From an uncultured Clostridia bacterium (GTDB lineage Bacteria > Bacillota > Clostridia > Oscillospirales > QAKW01), in assembly GCA_944385895.1 (NCBI GenBank), contig CALWYZ010000002.1:1-64000 (forward strand): a stretch of 64,000 nucleotides of DNA, read 5' to 3'. Below the pieces are notes generated by a model. The model saw nothing but the letters and a program-made list of their open reading frames with translations. It had not been told where the DNA came from and made no database searches. This document shows positions 8,528 to 19,209 of the stretch, one piece after another. Within the stretch, counting starts at the first letter, position 1. Each line of letters opens with the position of its first letter. The translations under genes and the position numbers were made by a program.

Positions 8528-9013
8528 GTCTATTTCTCCTTAGATTAAATAATTTATTTATATTTATTTTACTGCATTTTTATAAAAATTCAACCATATT
8601 TGTTTTATGCAGTTTAAAGAATTTTTTATCATTTAAGCTATGGTAATTTATGTGAGGCGTCAAGAAAGTTGGAGTCAAAATAAAGATCGATAATGGTGTT
8701 TGCAGCGGGGTGATAAGATTGGTGTGACAAAACTTTGTCTTTTGCAAAATGAAAAAAGCGACACAAAGCTTGCCTGCGCTTGCATTTGCAGAGAAAAATA
8801 AAACAGTACCTTAGACACGTAAAATATTTTTTAGGTAAAAAAGAATCCAAACGCAATTTGCGTTTGGATTCTTTTGGGCTTATCTTGAAAATTTAGATTT
8901 AAAAATTTTAATATTACTAAAAACGACTTTTATATCATATACCGAAAATAAGTATTATAAATGAGAATATGCGGGGAGTATTTATTTATCAAATAAAAAG
9001 GGGAGGGTTCAGC
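8528..9013. other. Intergenic stretch without recognisable gene
   Basis: About 490 bases between the TTG start of the symporter and a small ORF. Apart from the symporter ribosome site and the hairpin at 8842-8872, I see no gene, RNA family or repeat. The short open frames present have no ribosome binding site or family resemblance. Confidence 0.6.
8842..8872. terminator. Near-perfect palindrome, bidirectional terminator-like
   Basis: AGAATCCAAACGCAA and its exact complement form a 15-bp stem around one central base, with AAAA on the left and CTTTT on the right. No gene abuts it, so it may be the leftover terminator of a lost gene. Confidence 0.55.
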
Positions 9014-9106
9014 ATGACGCAGTTCAATAAAACAGTTAAAAAGTTAACTTCCGATTGCAAAACAGCGACAGTATTTCGATTTTTATTGCAAAAAAATATG
9101 AAATAG
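9014..9106 (+). CDS. Candidate 30-residue small protein
   Basis: ATG at 9014 is preceded by GGGAGGG with a 6-nt spacer, a better ribosome site than many real genes here. The predicted peptide is basic (MTQFNKTVKKL ... FRFLLQKNMK) with no recognised domain and ends at the TAG at 9104-9106, 66 nt before the truncated regulator. It could be a leader peptide, a small protein, or chance. Confidence 0.3.
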   Translation: MTQFNKTVKKLTSDCKTATVFRFLLQKNMK

Positions 9107-9172
9107 TTATATATAATATACGGAATTGCGAATAGTTTTTTGGCTGCTCTAAGGCAATCAAGGAGGTTACAT

Positions 9173-9672
9173 ATGGAATATATCACAGTACAGGAAGCTG
9201 CAAAAAAATGGAAGATATCAGAGCGGCTGGTGCAGAAATATTGTGCTCAGGGTCGGATCGATGGAATACGTAAATTCGGAAAATCCCGGGGAATTCCGTC
9301 CAGTGCGGTAAAACCGCAGGATCCCCGAAAGAAAAAGGAGCGATTCCAGCACTCTCAACCACAGCCGGAAGTCTTTCCGGGATTTATGCCTATGCCAATT
9401 TAACCGTCGGTCAGATCCAGCACGCCCGGTATGCGCTTAATGAAATCAAAAATACGTTGGCGGCCAATGCGCAAGAAGCTCCGCATATCCGTGCGATAGA
9501 AGCCTTTGTCGTATTTGCATCTTCCGTGCTTTTGCATCTTCCGCTGCCGGATAAAATGCCACTGACGCAGGAGTTTCTGCCATTATTGCCATTCGGTCTG
9601 CGGTCGTTTGTTCTGTATGTCCAGGCCCATTATCTTTATCTGAAAGAGGACTATGGTCGGCAGTCAGCAGAT
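9173..9672 (+). pseudogene. LuxR-like transcriptional regulator with two deletions
   Basis: The first 76 codons (9173-9403, strong AAGGAGGT site) encode MEYITVQEAAKKWKISERLV, an excisionase/MerR-like helix-turn-helix, then a proline-rich linker ending GFMPMPI and a stop. In another frame, from about 9385, the sequence continues as IYAYANLTVGQIQHARYAL through LRSFVLYVQAHYLYLKEDYG, which matches the helical-repeat middle of a clostridial regulator family I recall as about 420 residues with a C-terminal LuxR helix-turn-helix. The part between PMP and AYAN (some 60 residues) is missing, the frame is shifted, and the whole C-terminal half is lost where the sequence runs into an opposite-strand gene at about 9670. 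It is therefore not functional as the full regulator; the N-terminal 76-residue DNA-binding piece might still be made. Confidence 0.75.
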
Positions 9673-10078
9673 ACAAAACAGCGAGAGTCTTTTTACCGGG
9701 CTTTCGCATAGATAATCGCTCGGCTTCAAAAATCTGCTTATGCCTGTTGTTTTGGAAAATCATTTCTGCATCATCCTTTCGGTGGTATATTTGTGACAGG
9801 CGTTTTTGAAATGCTGTATTTTGGGCATCTCTGAAAACAGCTTTTACTGCATCGCCGGCAGAAGCAGCGCCGCAGGCAAGCCGGATATCCAGCACCGGAC
9901 AGACCTGGACAGTGCATCCGTCTTTTTTCCTGTAGTAGAGACAGAATTTGCAATCGCAGTCTTTCCCGGTGTATTTGTATAGGCTGCAGTTTCTGCCTCC
10001 GCCACGCTGTATGCCGCCGGGAGGACGTTTCATCATCGCCTCCATACTGTTGAGAGACGGGGTGTTGGTAAAATACAT
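9446..10078 (-). pseudogene. Truncated cysteine-cluster protein of mobile-element type
   Basis: The start at 10078 (MYFTNTPSLNSMEAMM) has AAGGAG 8 nt upstream. The protein carries RGGGRNCSLYKYTGKDCDC, CKFCLYYRKKDGC and CPVLDIRLACGAAS, then FQKRLSQI and TLAVLYLLTAD. This order matches a family of about 250 residues that I associate with integrative elements and their relics in gut Firmicutes. After LLTAD (about 9665) the similarity stops abruptly and the frame continues with residues derived from the antisense of the truncated regulator, until a stop at 9446. The gene is thus a 3'-truncated remnant fused head-on to the plus-strand pseudogene. Function of the family is unknown to me; the Cys pattern suggests metal binding. 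Confidence 0.7.
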
Positions 10079-10108
10079 TTTGATCGCTCCTTTTTGTGAA
10101 ATGAAAAA

Positions 10109-10138
10109 AGCCCGAAGTCTTTTGCAAAACTTCGGGCT
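10109..10138 (-). terminator. Terminator-like hairpin in front of the minus-strand pseudogene
   Basis: Stem AGCCCGAAGT/ACTTCGGGCT with a 10-nt loop; read on the minus strand it is followed by TTTTTT. It lies 31-60 nt before the ATG at 10078, so it either ends an upstream transcript (such as tRNA read-through) or acts as an attenuator in the leader. Confidence 0.6.
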
Positions 10139-10292
10139 GAGGGCAATAAAAAACGGCAGGCAAGTTTTTGATGACTTGTCTGCCGACATTTGTGTTTATT
10201 TTGATTTACAGGAGTTCATATCCTTTTTCAAAGGGAAATTAGCTATTTTATATCTTTGTTTTTGGATTCTGAAATTCAGTCACATGGATAGC

Positions 10293-10319
10293 AAAACCCC
10301 CGATAAAATCGGGGGTTTT
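10293..10319 (-). terminator. Terminator of the tRNA-Thr/tRNA-Tyr operon
   Basis: Perfect 12-bp stem AAAACCCCCGAT/ATCGGGGGTTTT with loop AAA, 31 nt downstream of tRNA-Tyr on the minus strand. The T-run is short (TTTT then GC), being part of the stem. Confidence 0.65.
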
Positions 10320-10349
10320 GCGGAACATATCTTTTTTATGTTCCTATTA

Positions 10350-10434
10350 TGGTGGGAGCGGGTGGATTCGAACCACCGTAGCTGATAGCAACAGATTTAC
10401 AGTCTGCCCCCTTTGGCCGCTCGGGAACACTCCC
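10350..10434 (-). tRNA. tRNA-Tyr (GTA)
   Basis: The minus strand gives a complete 85-nt class II tRNA: acceptor GGGAGTG paired with CGCTCCC, a long variable arm, anticodon loop CTGTAAA with anticodon GTA, T-loop GGTTCGAATCC and encoded CCA. It follows tRNA-Thr in one transcript. Confidence 0.95.
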
Positions 10435-10440
10435 AGGTTA

Positions 10441-10515
10441 TGGAGCTGGTGAACGGAGTCGAACCATCAACCTGCTGATTACAAATCAGCTGCTCTGCCA
10501 TTGAGCCACACCAGC
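10441..10515 (-). tRNA. tRNA-Thr (TGT)
   Basis: The minus strand gives a 75-nt tRNA: acceptor GCTGGTG/CACCAGC, anticodon stem CTGAT/ATCAG around loop TTTGTAA (anticodon TGT), T-loop GGTTCGACTCC and encoded CCA. It lies 6 nt upstream of tRNA-Tyr. Confidence 0.95.
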
Positions 10516-10529
10516 GGATAACGAAAATA

Positions 10530-10558
10530 ATTATATCTGGTATGTTCTTTTTTGTCAA
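10530..10558 (-). promoter_or_regulatory. Consensus sigma-A promoter of the tRNA operon
   Basis: On the minus strand TTGACA (10558-10553) and TATAAT (10535-10530) are separated by exactly 17 bp, placing the start a few bases before the tRNA-Thr 5' end. Confidence 0.9.
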
Positions 10559-10601
10559 CACTTTTTTGAAGTTTTTTTTAATAGTACCGTTGGAGTTAAT
10601 G

Positions 10602-10628
10602 TTGACAATCTGTACAAAATAATATAAT
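10602..10628 (+). promoter_or_regulatory. Possible mscS promoter
   Basis: TTGACA at 10602-10607 and TATAAT at 10623-10628 are both perfect hexamers, but the 15-bp spacer is shorter than optimal. Confidence 0.45.
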
Positions 10629-10677
10629 GTATATATAAAATTAAATATAACGCAAAAAATCAGAAAAGGGAATAAGT

Positions 10678-11487
10678 ATGGATTTTTTATTTGAGCAGTT
10701 AAAAAAGTTCGGTGATGCTACATTTGAATTTTTGCTGAGACTTGCGGTTTGTATCGTTATACTTTCCGTAGGTGTGTGCTTGATACAATGGCTTATTAAG
10801 CGTTTGACCAAAAGCCGGTTATATGGCAAAATGGACGAAAGCCTGGGAAGATTTCTTGCCAGCTTTTTAAAAATTTTGATGTATGTGCTGTTATTTATGA
10901 CAGCGGCATCAATAGTCGGTGTTCCGATGACCTCTTTTGTAACTTTGCTTGCAAGTGCCGGTGTGGCCATCGGCCTTGCGCTTCAGGGCGCGCTTTCCAA
11001 TTTGGCCGGAGGTGTGATGATACTTATCTTTAAGCCGTTTAAAATCGGTGATTATATAGAAATATCATCAGGCGGCGGCACAGTTACGGATATAACGGTG
11101 TTTTATACAAAACTTTGCACACCTGACAATAGACTTATAACCGTGCCTAACGGTCAGCTGACAGGTACGGCTATCACTAATTTTTCAGCAAATGACACCC
11201 GTAGAGTTGACTTTGCTTTTACGGCATCCTACAATAGCGATACGGACACGGTCATTGGTATATTATTAAATGTAGCCGATAGTAATAATCTTGTACTCAA
11301 AGATCCTGCACCTTTTGCGGCGCTGAGTGCTCAGAAGGACAGCTCACTGGAGTTTGTTCTGCGGGTTTGGTGTGCATCCGGCGATTATTGGACTGTAAAC
11401 TATGATATTCAAAGCGCCGTGAAAAAGTCGTTTGATGAAAACGGTATTGAAATTCCGTTCCCACAGCTTGATATTCATACAAAATAA
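10678..11487 (+). CDS. mscS: Small-conductance mechanosensitive channel (MscS family)
   Basis: A 269-residue protein with three hydrophobic segments in the first about 120 residues and a C-terminal cytoplasmic domain. The pore-lining third helix is recognisable as LLASAGVAIGLALQGALSNLAGG, followed by IFKPFKIGDYIEI and the beta-domain motif TVPNGQL, all typical of MscS. The family opens on membrane tension and releases solutes during hypo-osmotic shock. The start at 10678 has AAAGGGA 6 nt upstream. Length is close to the minimal MscS (about 286 residues in E. coli). It is monocistronic, bounded by tRNA genes on one side and a terminator on the other. Confidence 0.92.
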   Translation: MDFLFEQLKKFGDATFEFLLRLAVCIVILSVGVCLIQWLIKRLTKSRLYGKMDESLGRFLASFLKILMYVLLFMTAASIVGVPMTSFVTLLASAGVAIGLALQGALSNLAGGVMILIFKPFKIGDYIEISSGGGTVTDITVFYTKLCTPDNRLITVPNGQLTGTAITNFSANDTRRVDFAFTASYNSDTDTVIGILLNVADSNNLVLKDPAPFAALSAQKDSSLEFVLRVWCASGDYWTVNYDIQSAVKKSFDENGIEIPFPQLDIHTK

Positions 11488-11510
11488 CAACTTGTGTGTA
11501 TATTTTAAAA

Positions 11511-11541
11511 AAAGGCTTACTGTTAAAGCAGTAAGTCTTTT
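11511..11541 (+). terminator. mscS terminator
   Basis: Stem AGGCTTACTG paired with CAGTAAGTCT (one G-U pair), loop TTAAAG, followed by TTTTT. Confidence 0.8.
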
Positions 11542-11595
11542 TATTGCTTTGAATATCAAAAAATTTAAACTGTAATGATTAATTATTAAAATTGC

Positions 11596-11624
11596 TTGAC
11601 ACATTGAAACAGCTGTGATAGAAT
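11596..11624 (+). promoter_or_regulatory. rpoB promoter
   Basis: TTGACA (11596-11601), 17-bp spacer, TAGAAT (11619-11624). It gives a leader of about 120 nt before rpoB with weak T-rich hairpins but no recognised RNA family. No rplJ or rplL lies upstream, so this is the main promoter of rpoBC. Confidence 0.85.
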
Positions 11625-11754
11625 ACTATACTGTATCATAATGGCTGATTATGCCTTTTTATGGCAGATTTTTATGTCGGAAGCGCTTTTTTTCTGTCGT
11701 AATTATTCAGTCTGAAGGTGTGATCAACTTTTTATAAATAAAAGGGACGGAGTG

Positions 11755-14700
11755 ATGGTATTTATGCCGAAATTAAAGGTTTTGGGCAAAAACGAGAGAA
11801 TGAGTTTTTCTAAAATCAATGAGATCCTGGAAATGCCTAATTTGATAGCCATTCAAAAGGATTCTTACAACTGGTTTTTGGAAAAAGGACTGAAAGAAGT
11901 ATTTGAGGATGTGTCATCAGTCGTTGATTATTCCGGTAATATCGTTCTTGATTTCATTGATTACAAAATGGACGAGGGTCCCAAATACTCTATTGTTGAA
12001 TGTAAGGAGCGCGACGCGACATATTCTGCGCCTCTGAAAGCTCTTGTACGTTTGACAAATAAGGAGACAGGCGAGATCAAGGAACAGGAAATATTTATGG
12101 GTGAATTTCCTATCATGACCGAGAGCGGAACATTCATTATCAACGGAGCTGAGCGTGTTGTTGTTTCGCAGCTGGTTCGTTCTCCCGGTATTTATTATTC
12201 AAAAACTCTCGATAAAAGCGGTAACCCGGTGTATGCCACAACCGTTATCCCTAACCGCGGCGCATGGCTCGAGTATGAGTCTGATTCGTCAAATGTAATT
12301 TCCGTTAGAATAGATAAAAACAGAAAGCTTCCGATAACCACATTTGTCCGTGCTTTAGGTGCGTTTAATGAGGGAGATAAGTACAGCCCGTTTTCACAGA
12401 TGCAGCTGGGAGATGCTCAGACCATCAAATCAATTTTTGGCGAGTGCGATTTCCTTGAAAAAACGCTTGACAAAGATATAGCTGTAGATACAGAAAGCGC
12501 ACTTATTGAAGTGTATAAGAAAATACGTCCGGGTGAACCGGCGACTGTTGAAGGCTCTCTTACTCATATTAATAATTTATTCTTCGACGATAAGAGATAT
12601 GATCAATCCCGTGTAGGTATATATAAGTATAATCTGAAACTAGCGCTTTCCGAACGTATTACAGGTCATGTTCTTGCGGATATTGTTGTTGACCCGATGA
12701 CAGGTGAGGTTATAGCACAGGCTGGTGATAACATAACCAAAGAACTTGCCCATAAAATAGAAAATGCAGGCGTGTTCAAAGTAAGCCTTGACGTAAACGG
12801 AGTGTCTGTTCCTGTATTTTCTAACGCAATGGTTGAGATGAAAAATTTTGTTGATTTCGATCCCCTTGAGTGCGGAATAAATGAAAAAGTCCGTTTTAAC
12901 GTACTTAGGGAGATACTCGACGCTTGTGAAAATGATGAGCAGATCAAACAGCAGTGTGAGCTGCGTCACAATGAGCTTATTCCTAAGCACATAATCATAG
13001 ATGATATTATGGCGTCTGTCAACTATGTTTTCAATATGACTATGGGAATAGGAAATTCAGATGATATAGACCATTTGGGCAACAGACGTATACGCTGTGT
13101 AGGAGAACTGCTGCAGAATCAGTTCCGTATTGGATTTGCAAGAATGGAACGTACCATAAAGGAGCGCATGTCGCTTCAGGATCTTGATGTAGTTACGCCT
13201 CAGGCGCTTATAAATGTCCGTCCGGTGGTCGCGGCAATCAAGGAATTTTTCGGTTCTTCACCTTTGTCTCAGTTTATGGATCAGAACAATCCTCTGGCGG
13301 AACTCACGCATAAAAGACGTCTTTCTGCATTGGGCCCCGGCGGCTTGTCGAGAGATCGTGCCGGATTTGAAGTACGAGATGTTCATTATACTCATTACGG
13401 AAGAATGTGCCCGATTGAGACCCCTGAAGGTCCGAATATAGGTCTTATTTCTTATCTTGCCTCTTTTGCACGCATTAATGAATACGGTTTTATTGAAGCT
13501 CCATATAGAAAAGTTGACAAACAAACCGGTATTGTTACAGATGAAATCGTTTACATGACCGCTGATAAAGAAGATGAATTTACTGTTGCACAGGCAAATG
13601 AGCCGCTTGACAGTGAGGGCAGATTTGCAAACGATATGGTAACCGCACGCCGCTGCGAGGAAATAATCGAAATAGAAAAAGAAAGAATCGATTATATGGA
13701 CGTGTCACCTAAGATGATGGTATCAGTTGCAACGGCATTTATTCCGTTCCTCGAAAATGATGACGCCAACCGTGCGCTTATGGGCGCTAACATGCAGCGT
13801 CAGGCAGTACCGCTTCTTAAAACTGAGTCTCCGATAGTAGGTACCGGTATGGAGTATAAATCAGCTCATGACTGCGGCTGCTGTGTTGTATCAAAACACG
13901 CCGGTGTTGTTGAATATGTAAGCGCGGATAAAATTATAGTAAAAGCCGATAACGGTGAGCGTGATGAATATAACCTTATAACTTTCCTGCGTTCCAACCA
14001 GGGAACTTGTATAAATCAGAAGCCTATTGTCAGTGTGGGCGAGCATATAGAAGAAGATGAAATTATAGCTGACGGCCCCTCAACGGCCAACGGTGAGATA
14101 GCTCTTGGTAAAAATATGCTTATCGGCTTCCTTACTTGGGAGGGCTATAACTATGAGGATGCTGTTCTTCTAAACGAAAAGCTTGTAAAGGAAGATACTT
14201 TTACATCTGTTCATATAGAAGAATATGAAATCGAGGCAAGAAGCACAAAACTCGGACCGGAAGAGATTACTAGAGAAATACCGAATGTTGGTGATGACGC
14301 TCTTAAAGATCTTGACTCAAGGGGAATAATAAGAATCGGAGCCGAGGTAAGAAGCGGAGATATTCTTGTCGGTCGTGTCACGCCCAAAGGCGAGACTGAG
14401 CTTACGGCAGAGGAAAAGCTTCTCCGCGCCATTTTCGGTGAAAAAGCCAGAGAAGTGCGTGATACATCACTTCGAGTACCCCACGGCGAATACGGTACAA
14501 TAATAGATATTAAAGTATTTACGCCGGAAAATTCAGAGGAGCTGTCACCGGGTGTAAATAAAGTAGTTAGATGTTATATTGCGCAGAAGAGAAAAATCTC
14601 TGTCGGCGATAAAATGGCGGGCCGCCACGGTAATAAAGGCGTTGTTTCAAGAATACTTCCGCAGGAGGATATGCCGTATCTTCCCGACGGTACGCCTCTT

Positions 14701-15603
14701 GATATAGTTTTAAATCCACTGGGTGTTCCTTCACGTATGAATATAGGACAGGTTTTGGAAGTTCACCTCGGACGTGCTGCGCAGGCTCTTGGCTGGAAGA
14801 TAATGACGCCTGTATTTGACGGTGCAGTTGAAGAGGATATCCGTGAATGTCTTGAAAAGGCAGGCCTTGATACAGACGGAAAGACAGTCCTTTACGACGG
14901 AAGAACCGGTGTGCCTTTCGATAACCGTGTAACTGTCGGATATATGTACTTCCTTAAACTGCATCATCTTGTTGACGATAAGATACATGCGCGTTCTACA
15001 GGACCATATTCGCTTGTGACTCAGCAGCCGCTTGGCGGTAAAGCTCAGTTCGGCGGTCAGCGTTTCGGTGAAATGGAAGTCTGGGCTCTTGAGGCGTATG
15101 GCGCTGCATATACGCTCCAGGAAATTCTTACAGTGAAGTCAGATGATGTCGTAGGAAGAGTTAAGACGTATGAAGCTATTGTAAAGGGTCAGAATGTGCC
15201 CAAGCCAGGCATTCCAGAATCGTTTAAGGTGCTTGTAAAAGAGCTTCAGGCGCTCGGTCTTGACTTTAAAGTCCTGTCAAAGGATATGGAGGAAATCGAC
15301 CTTAAAGAGACATTTGAAGATGATGATGACGATATCTACGACGATAAGCTCAGAAAGAAAGCAGAAAGCGGCGTAGGAGCCGATGAGGTCTTCAACGATA
15401 TTGACGATGCGGATGATGCTGAGAGTGATCCGGAATCTGATGAGGATTTTGTTACTGACGATGATTATGATGATGATTGCGATGAAGATGAAAATCCTGA
15501 TGATAACATACTGGATGACGAGTGGGATGAAGATGCATCTGAGGATGAAGAAGATGATCTGTTTGATCGTGACCTCATGATCAATGACGGAGAAGACGAA
15601 TAA
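11755..15603 (+). CDS. rpoB: RNA polymerase beta subunit
   Basis: About 1282 residues. It forms the catalytic core with RpoC. The order of conserved parts is complete: N-terminal [11 protein letters not shown], the rifampicin region with [20 protein letters not shown] (wild type at the usual resistance sites Gln, Asp, His, Arg and Ser), [17 protein letters not shown], the [10 protein letters not shown] active-site motif, and [19 protein letters not shown] near the C-terminus. An ATG at 11755 is favoured by AGGGACGG upstream; a GTG at 11752 and an ATG at 11764 (MPKLKV) are alternatives. After the conserved end (about residue 1185) there is an unusual tail of some 95 residues made mostly of Asp and Glu (see findings). 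rpoC follows after 33 nt. Confidence 0.98.
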   Translation: MVFMPKLKVLGKNERMSFSKINEILEMPNLIAIQKDSYNWFLEKGLKEVFEDVSSVVDYSGNIVLDFIDYKMDEGPKYSIVECKERDATYSAPLKALVRLTNKETGEIKEQEIFMGEFPIMTESGTFIINGAERVVVSQLVRSPGIYYSKTLDKSGNPVYATTVIPNRGAWLEYESDSSNVISVRIDKNRKLPITTFVRALGAFNEGDKYSPFSQMQLGDAQTIKSIFGECDFLEKTLDKDIAVDTESALIEVYKKIRPGEPATVEGSLTHINNLFFDDKRYDQSRVGIYKYNLKLALSERITGHVLADIVVDPMTGEVIAQAGDNITKELAHKIENAGVFKVSLDVNGVSVPVFSNAMVEMKNFVDFDPLECGINEKVRFNVLREILDACENDEQIKQQCELRHNELIPKHIIIDDIMASVNYVFNMTMGIGNSDDIDHLGNRRIRCVGELLQNQFRIGFARMERTIKERMSLQDLDVVTPQALINVRPVVAAIKEFFGSSPLSQFMDQNNPLAELTHKRRLSALGPGGLSRDRAGFEVRDVHYTHYGRMCPIETPEGPNIGLISYLASFARINEYGFIEAPYRKVDKQTGIVTDEIVYMTADKEDEFTVAQANEPLDSEGRFANDMVTARRCEEIIEIEKERIDYMDVSPKMMVSVATAFIPFLENDDANRALMGANMQRQAVPLLKTESPIVGTGMEYKSAHDCGCCVVSKHAGVVEYVSADKIIVKADNGERDEYNLITFLRSNQGTCINQKPIVSVGEHIEEDEIIADGPSTANGEIALGKNMLIGFLTWEGYNYEDAVLLNEKLVKEDTFTSVHIEEYEIEARSTKLGPEEITREIPNVGDDALKDLDSRGIIRIGAEVRSGDILVGRVTPKGETELTAEEKLLRAIFGEKAREVRDTSLRVPHGEYGTIIDIKVFTPENSEELSPGVNKVVRCYIAQKRKISVGDKMAGRHGNKGVVSRILPQEDMPYLPDGTPLDIVLNPLGVPSRMNIGQVLEVHLGRAAQALGWKIMTPVFDGAVEEDIRECLEKAGLDTDGKTVLYDGRTGVPFDNRVTVGYMYFLKLHHLVDDKIHARSTGPYSLVTQQPLGGKAQFGGQRFGEMEVWALEAYGAAYTLQEILTVKSDDVVGRVKTYEAIVKGQNVPKPGIPESFKVLVKELQALGLDFKVLSKDMEEIDLKETFEDDDDDIYDDKLRKKAESGVGADEVFNDIDDADDAESDPESDEDFVTDDDYDDDCDEDENPDDNILDDEWDEDASEDEEDDLFDRDLMINDGEDE

Positions 15604-15636
15604 TCAATCGGTAAATTGAAAGGAGTAAATATATAT

Positions 15637-18600
15637 ATGGAATTCAATGCTTTTGAAGCCATAAAAATAGGTCTTGCGTCTCCTGAGAAAATTAGAGAGT
15701 GGTCTTACGGTGAGGTCAAGAAGCCGGAAACAATAAATTACAGGACTTTAAAGCCTGAAAAGGACGGTCTTTTCTGCGAAAGGATCTTTGGACCGACAAA
15801 GGATTGGGAATGTCATTGCGGTAAATATAAAAGAATAAGATTCAAAGGCAAAATATGTGATAAATGCGGTGTTGAGGTGACAAAAGCCAAAGTCCGCCGT
15901 GAGAGAATGGGACATATAGAGCTTGCCGCACCGGTGTCTCATATATGGTATTTTAAAGGTATTCCGGCCAGAATGGGACTTATGCTGGATTTGTCTCCCA
16001 AGGAACTGGAAAAGGTTTTGTATTTCGATTCATATATAGTCACAGATCCCGGTGATACGCCGCTTCTTAAAAAGCAGCTTTTGACAGATGCTGAGTATGC
16101 TGAAATGCGCGAGCGCTATGAAGACGATTTTGAAGCCGGAATGGGCGCAGAGTATATCAAAAAGCTTTTGTGTGAGATAGATCTTGAAAAAACGTCGGAG
16201 GAACTGAAAGAAGCTCTTAAAGACGCCACAGGTCAGAAACGTGCAAAGCTTATAAAGAAAATGGAAGTTGTAGAGGCGTTTAAAAATTCCGGAAACCGTC
16301 CGGAGTGGATGATACTTGATGTTATACCTGTAATTCCGCCTGAGATCCGTCCTATGGTTCAGCTTGACGGAGGAAGATTTGCGACATCTGATCTAAACGA
16401 CCTTTACAGACGGGTAATAAACAGAAACAACAGACTTAAAAGACTTTTGGAGCTGGGCGCTCCGGATGTAATAGTCAGAAACGAGAAGCGTATATTGCAG
16501 CAGGCTGTTGATGCGCTTATTGATAACGGAAGACGCGGCAGACCTGTGACCGGTCAGAATAACCGCCCCTTGAAATCTCTTTCTGATATGCTCAAGGGTA
16601 AGCAGGGCCGTTTCCGTCAAAATCTTCTCGGAAAACGTGTTGACTATTCCGGCCGTTCGGTTATCGTTGTCGGGCCTGAACTGAAAATATATCAGTGCGG
16701 TGTACCGAAAGAAATGGCTATTGAGCTTTTCAAACCTTTTGTTATGAAAAAGCTTGTTGCCGACGGTCATGCTACAAATATCAAGTCTGCCAAAAAAATG
16801 GTGGAGAAAATGCGCAAGGAGGTATGGGACGCGCTGGAGGATGTTATCAAGGACCATCCTGTTTTGCTCAACCGTGCGCCTACGCTTCATCGTCTGGGTA
16901 TACAGGCGTTTGAGCCTGTGCTTGTAGAAGGCAGGGCGCTTAAGCTGCATCCCTTGGTATGTACTGCGTATAACGCCGACTTTGACGGAGACCAGATGGC
17001 TATACATGTGCCCCTTTCAGCAGAAGCTCAGGCGGAAGCACGTTTCCTTATGCTTTCGGCAAATAACCTGTTAAAGCCGCAGGACGGACGTCCCGTTACT
17101 GTTCCTACCCAGGATATGGTACTTGGTTCCTATTACCTTACAATAATAAAAGAAGATGAGCCCGGTGCAGGTAAGATATTCCGCGATAAGGACGAGGCGC
17201 TTATGGCTTATGAAAACGGAGTAGTAGGACTTCATGCGCCTATCAAGGTCAGGGTTACCGGTGAGTGGAACGGCAAGACTGAATCGCGTATAATCAGCTG
17301 CACGGTCGGTCTTATCATTTTTAACAATCCTATACCTCAGGATCTGGGATTTGTGGACAGAAGCGATCCTGATAAAATATTCGATCTGGAAGTTGATTTT
17401 ATTGTAACTAAAAAGACTCTGGATAAGATTATTTACAGCTGTATAAAAGTACACGGTTCAACCGTTACTGCTGAGGTTCTGGATAATATCAAGGCTCAGG
17501 GCTATAAATTTTCTACACGCGGCGCAATAACCGTATCATGCTCTGACATGACTGTTCCTCCTCAGAAAAAAGAATGTATAGAGCGCGCTGAGAAGAAAAT
17601 CAATGAGATAACCCGAAATTACAAAATGGGATTTATATCAAACGATGACAGATATAATCTTGTCATCAAGACATGGGATGAGACTACCAAGGAAGTAACA
17701 AATGCGCTTCAGAATCACCTTGACAGATTCAATCCAATATATATGATGGCCAATTCCGGAGCCCGTGGTTCTATGAATCAGATACGTCAGCTTGCGGGTA
17801 TGCGCGGACTTATGGCTAATACTTCCGGTAAAGCGATTGAAATTCCTATCCGTGCCAACTTCCGTGAAGGACTTAATGTTATTGAGTATTTTATTTCTTC
17901 AAGAGGTGCTCGTAAAGGTCTTGCTGATACGGCTTTGCGTACAGCGGACTCAGGTTATCTTACACGTCGTCTTGTCGATGTGTCTCAGGATGTAATAATC
18001 AGAGAAGACGATTGCGGAGCCTCAGACGGACTTATTGCATGTGATATTGTCGAAGGCGACGGTAAAGAAAAGACGATCATTGAGGCACTGCGCGACAGAC
18101 TTATCGGCAGATATCTTGTAAGAGATTTTGTGGATGATAAGACAGGGGAAGTGCTTATATCAAAAGATAAAATGATGGATGACGCGGATGTTGATATAAT
18201 TGAAGCGCATGGTGTTGAGGAAATTGAAATACGCTCAACTCTTACATGTCGTTCCCATCACGGCGTATGCGCCAAGTGCTACGGCGCAAATCTTGCAAAC
18301 GGCAACCCGGTGCCTGTAGGTGAAGCGGTCGGAATTATTGCTGCACAGTCGATAGGTGAGCCCGGCACGCAGCTGACGATGAGAACTTTCCATACCGGAG
18401 GTGTTGCGTCAGCTGAAGATATTACACAGGGTCTTCCCAGAGTTGAAGAGCTGTTTGAGGCGCGTAAGCCTAAAAAGACTGCGGTGCTTGCCGAAGAGTC
18501 AGGAGTTATTCACCTTGATGAGAGCGAACGTCCGGATAATGATAACAATACTCATGTTATTATCACGCTGGATGACGGCGGAGAGCTGGCAATGTCTATA

Positions 18601-19197
18601 CCGTTTGGCCTTAAGTTCAAGGATTCTCTTGAAGGTCAGCATGTTGAAAAAGGACAGATAATTTCCGATGGTGTTGTCAATCCGCATGATGTTCTGCGCC
18701 TTAAGGGCGAGATAGCCGTTCAGGATTATCTTATAAAAGAAGTGCAGAATGTTTACCGTCTTCAGGGTGTTGATATCAATGATAAGCATATAGAAGTCAT
18801 CGTGCGTCAAATGATAAGAAAGGTCCGTATAGAAGAGAACGGTACTGATGACATGCTTGTCGGAACTCTGGTGGATAAATACGCTGTTGAAGAAAAGAAT
18901 AAGGAAATACGTGAAAAGATCGCAGCGGGAGACAATACTCTTGCAGAAATAGTAAGCTCACCAGTCCTGCTCGGTATTACCAAAGCGGCACTTGCTACAG
19001 ATTCATTCTTCTCGGCAGCATCCTTCCAGGAGACAACCAAGGTGCTCACAGACGCTGCCATCAAGGGTAAGATAGATCCTCTGGTCGGACTTAAGGAGAA
19101 TGTAATAATCGGTCGTCTCGTTCCGGCGGGAACAGGAATGGAAATATACAGAAATGCCGAGCCGGAACTTGTAAGTATTTCCATGGATGAGGAATAA
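15637..19197 (+). CDS. rpoC: RNA polymerase beta' subunit
   Basis: 1186 residues. The N-terminal zinc site has Cys59, Cys61, Cys74 and Cys77 (CHCGKYK ... CDKCG). The catalytic NADFDGDQM places Asp448, Asp450 and Asp452 for the active-site Mg2+. The second zinc cluster ([14 protein letters not shown]) precedes the bridge/trigger region with [17 protein letters not shown]. The true start is the ATG at 15637, with AAAGGAG about 11 nt upstream; an in-frame TTG at 15616 is upstream of the ribosome site and is not used. It is co-transcribed with rpoB. Confidence 0.98.
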   Translation: MEFNAFEAIKIGLASPEKIREWSYGEVKKPETINYRTLKPEKDGLFCERIFGPTKDWECHCGKYKRIRFKGKICDKCGVEVTKAKVRRERMGHIELAAPVSHIWYFKGIPARMGLMLDLSPKELEKVLYFDSYIVTDPGDTPLLKKQLLTDAEYAEMRERYEDDFEAGMGAEYIKKLLCEIDLEKTSEELKEALKDATGQKRAKLIKKMEVVEAFKNSGNRPEWMILDVIPVIPPEIRPMVQLDGGRFATSDLNDLYRRVINRNNRLKRLLELGAPDVIVRNEKRILQQAVDALIDNGRRGRPVTGQNNRPLKSLSDMLKGKQGRFRQNLLGKRVDYSGRSVIVVGPELKIYQCGVPKEMAIELFKPFVMKKLVADGHATNIKSAKKMVEKMRKEVWDALEDVIKDHPVLLNRAPTLHRLGIQAFEPVLVEGRALKLHPLVCTAYNADFDGDQMAIHVPLSAEAQAEARFLMLSANNLLKPQDGRPVTVPTQDMVLGSYYLTIIKEDEPGAGKIFRDKDEALMAYENGVVGLHAPIKVRVTGEWNGKTESRIISCTVGLIIFNNPIPQDLGFVDRSDPDKIFDLEVDFIVTKKTLDKIIYSCIKVHGSTVTAEVLDNIKAQGYKFSTRGAITVSCSDMTVPPQKKECIERAEKKINEITRNYKMGFISNDDRYNLVIKTWDETTKEVTNALQNHLDRFNPIYMMANSGARGSMNQIRQLAGMRGLMANTSGKAIEIPIRANFREGLNVIEYFISSRGARKGLADTALRTADSGYLTRRLVDVSQDVIIREDDCGASDGLIACDIVEGDGKEKTIIEALRDRLIGRYLVRDFVDDKTGEVLISKDKMMDDADVDIIEAHGVEEIEIRSTLTCRSHHGVCAKCYGANLANGNPVPVGEAVGIIAAQSIGEPGTQLTMRTFHTGGVASAEDITQGLPRVEELFEARKPKKTAVLAEESGVIHLDESERPDNDNNTHVIITLDDGGELAMSIPFGLKFKDSLEGQHVEKGQIISDGVVNPHDVLRLKGEIAVQDYLIKEVQNVYRLQGVDINDKHIEVIVRQMIRKVRIEENGTDDMLVGTLVDKYAVEEKNKEIREKIAAGDNTLAEIVSSPVLLGITKAALATDSFFSAASFQETTKVLTDAAIKGKIDPLVGLKENVIIGRLVPAGTGMEIYRNAEPELVSISMDEE

Positions 19198-19209
19198 ATA
19201 ATAAATTTC

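Noticed and set aside
8638-8856. Minus-strand ORF of 72 residues in the intergenic gap
   Set aside because: No ribosome site or family similarity, and it runs into the palindrome at 8842-8872.
9446-10189. A 247-residue minus-strand ORF as one intact gene
   Set aside because: Only 10078 down to about 9665 resembles a protein family; the N-terminal part precedes the ribosome site and the C-terminal part is antisense to the broken regulator.
9948-10385. Plus-strand ORF of 145 residues
   Set aside because: It lies antisense to the cysteine-cluster remnant, crosses two hairpins and enters the tRNA-Tyr gene.
15616-15636. TTG at 15616 as rpoC start
   Set aside because: It lies upstream of the AAAGGAG ribosome site; the ATG at 15637 fits the conserved N-terminus [12 protein letters not shown].
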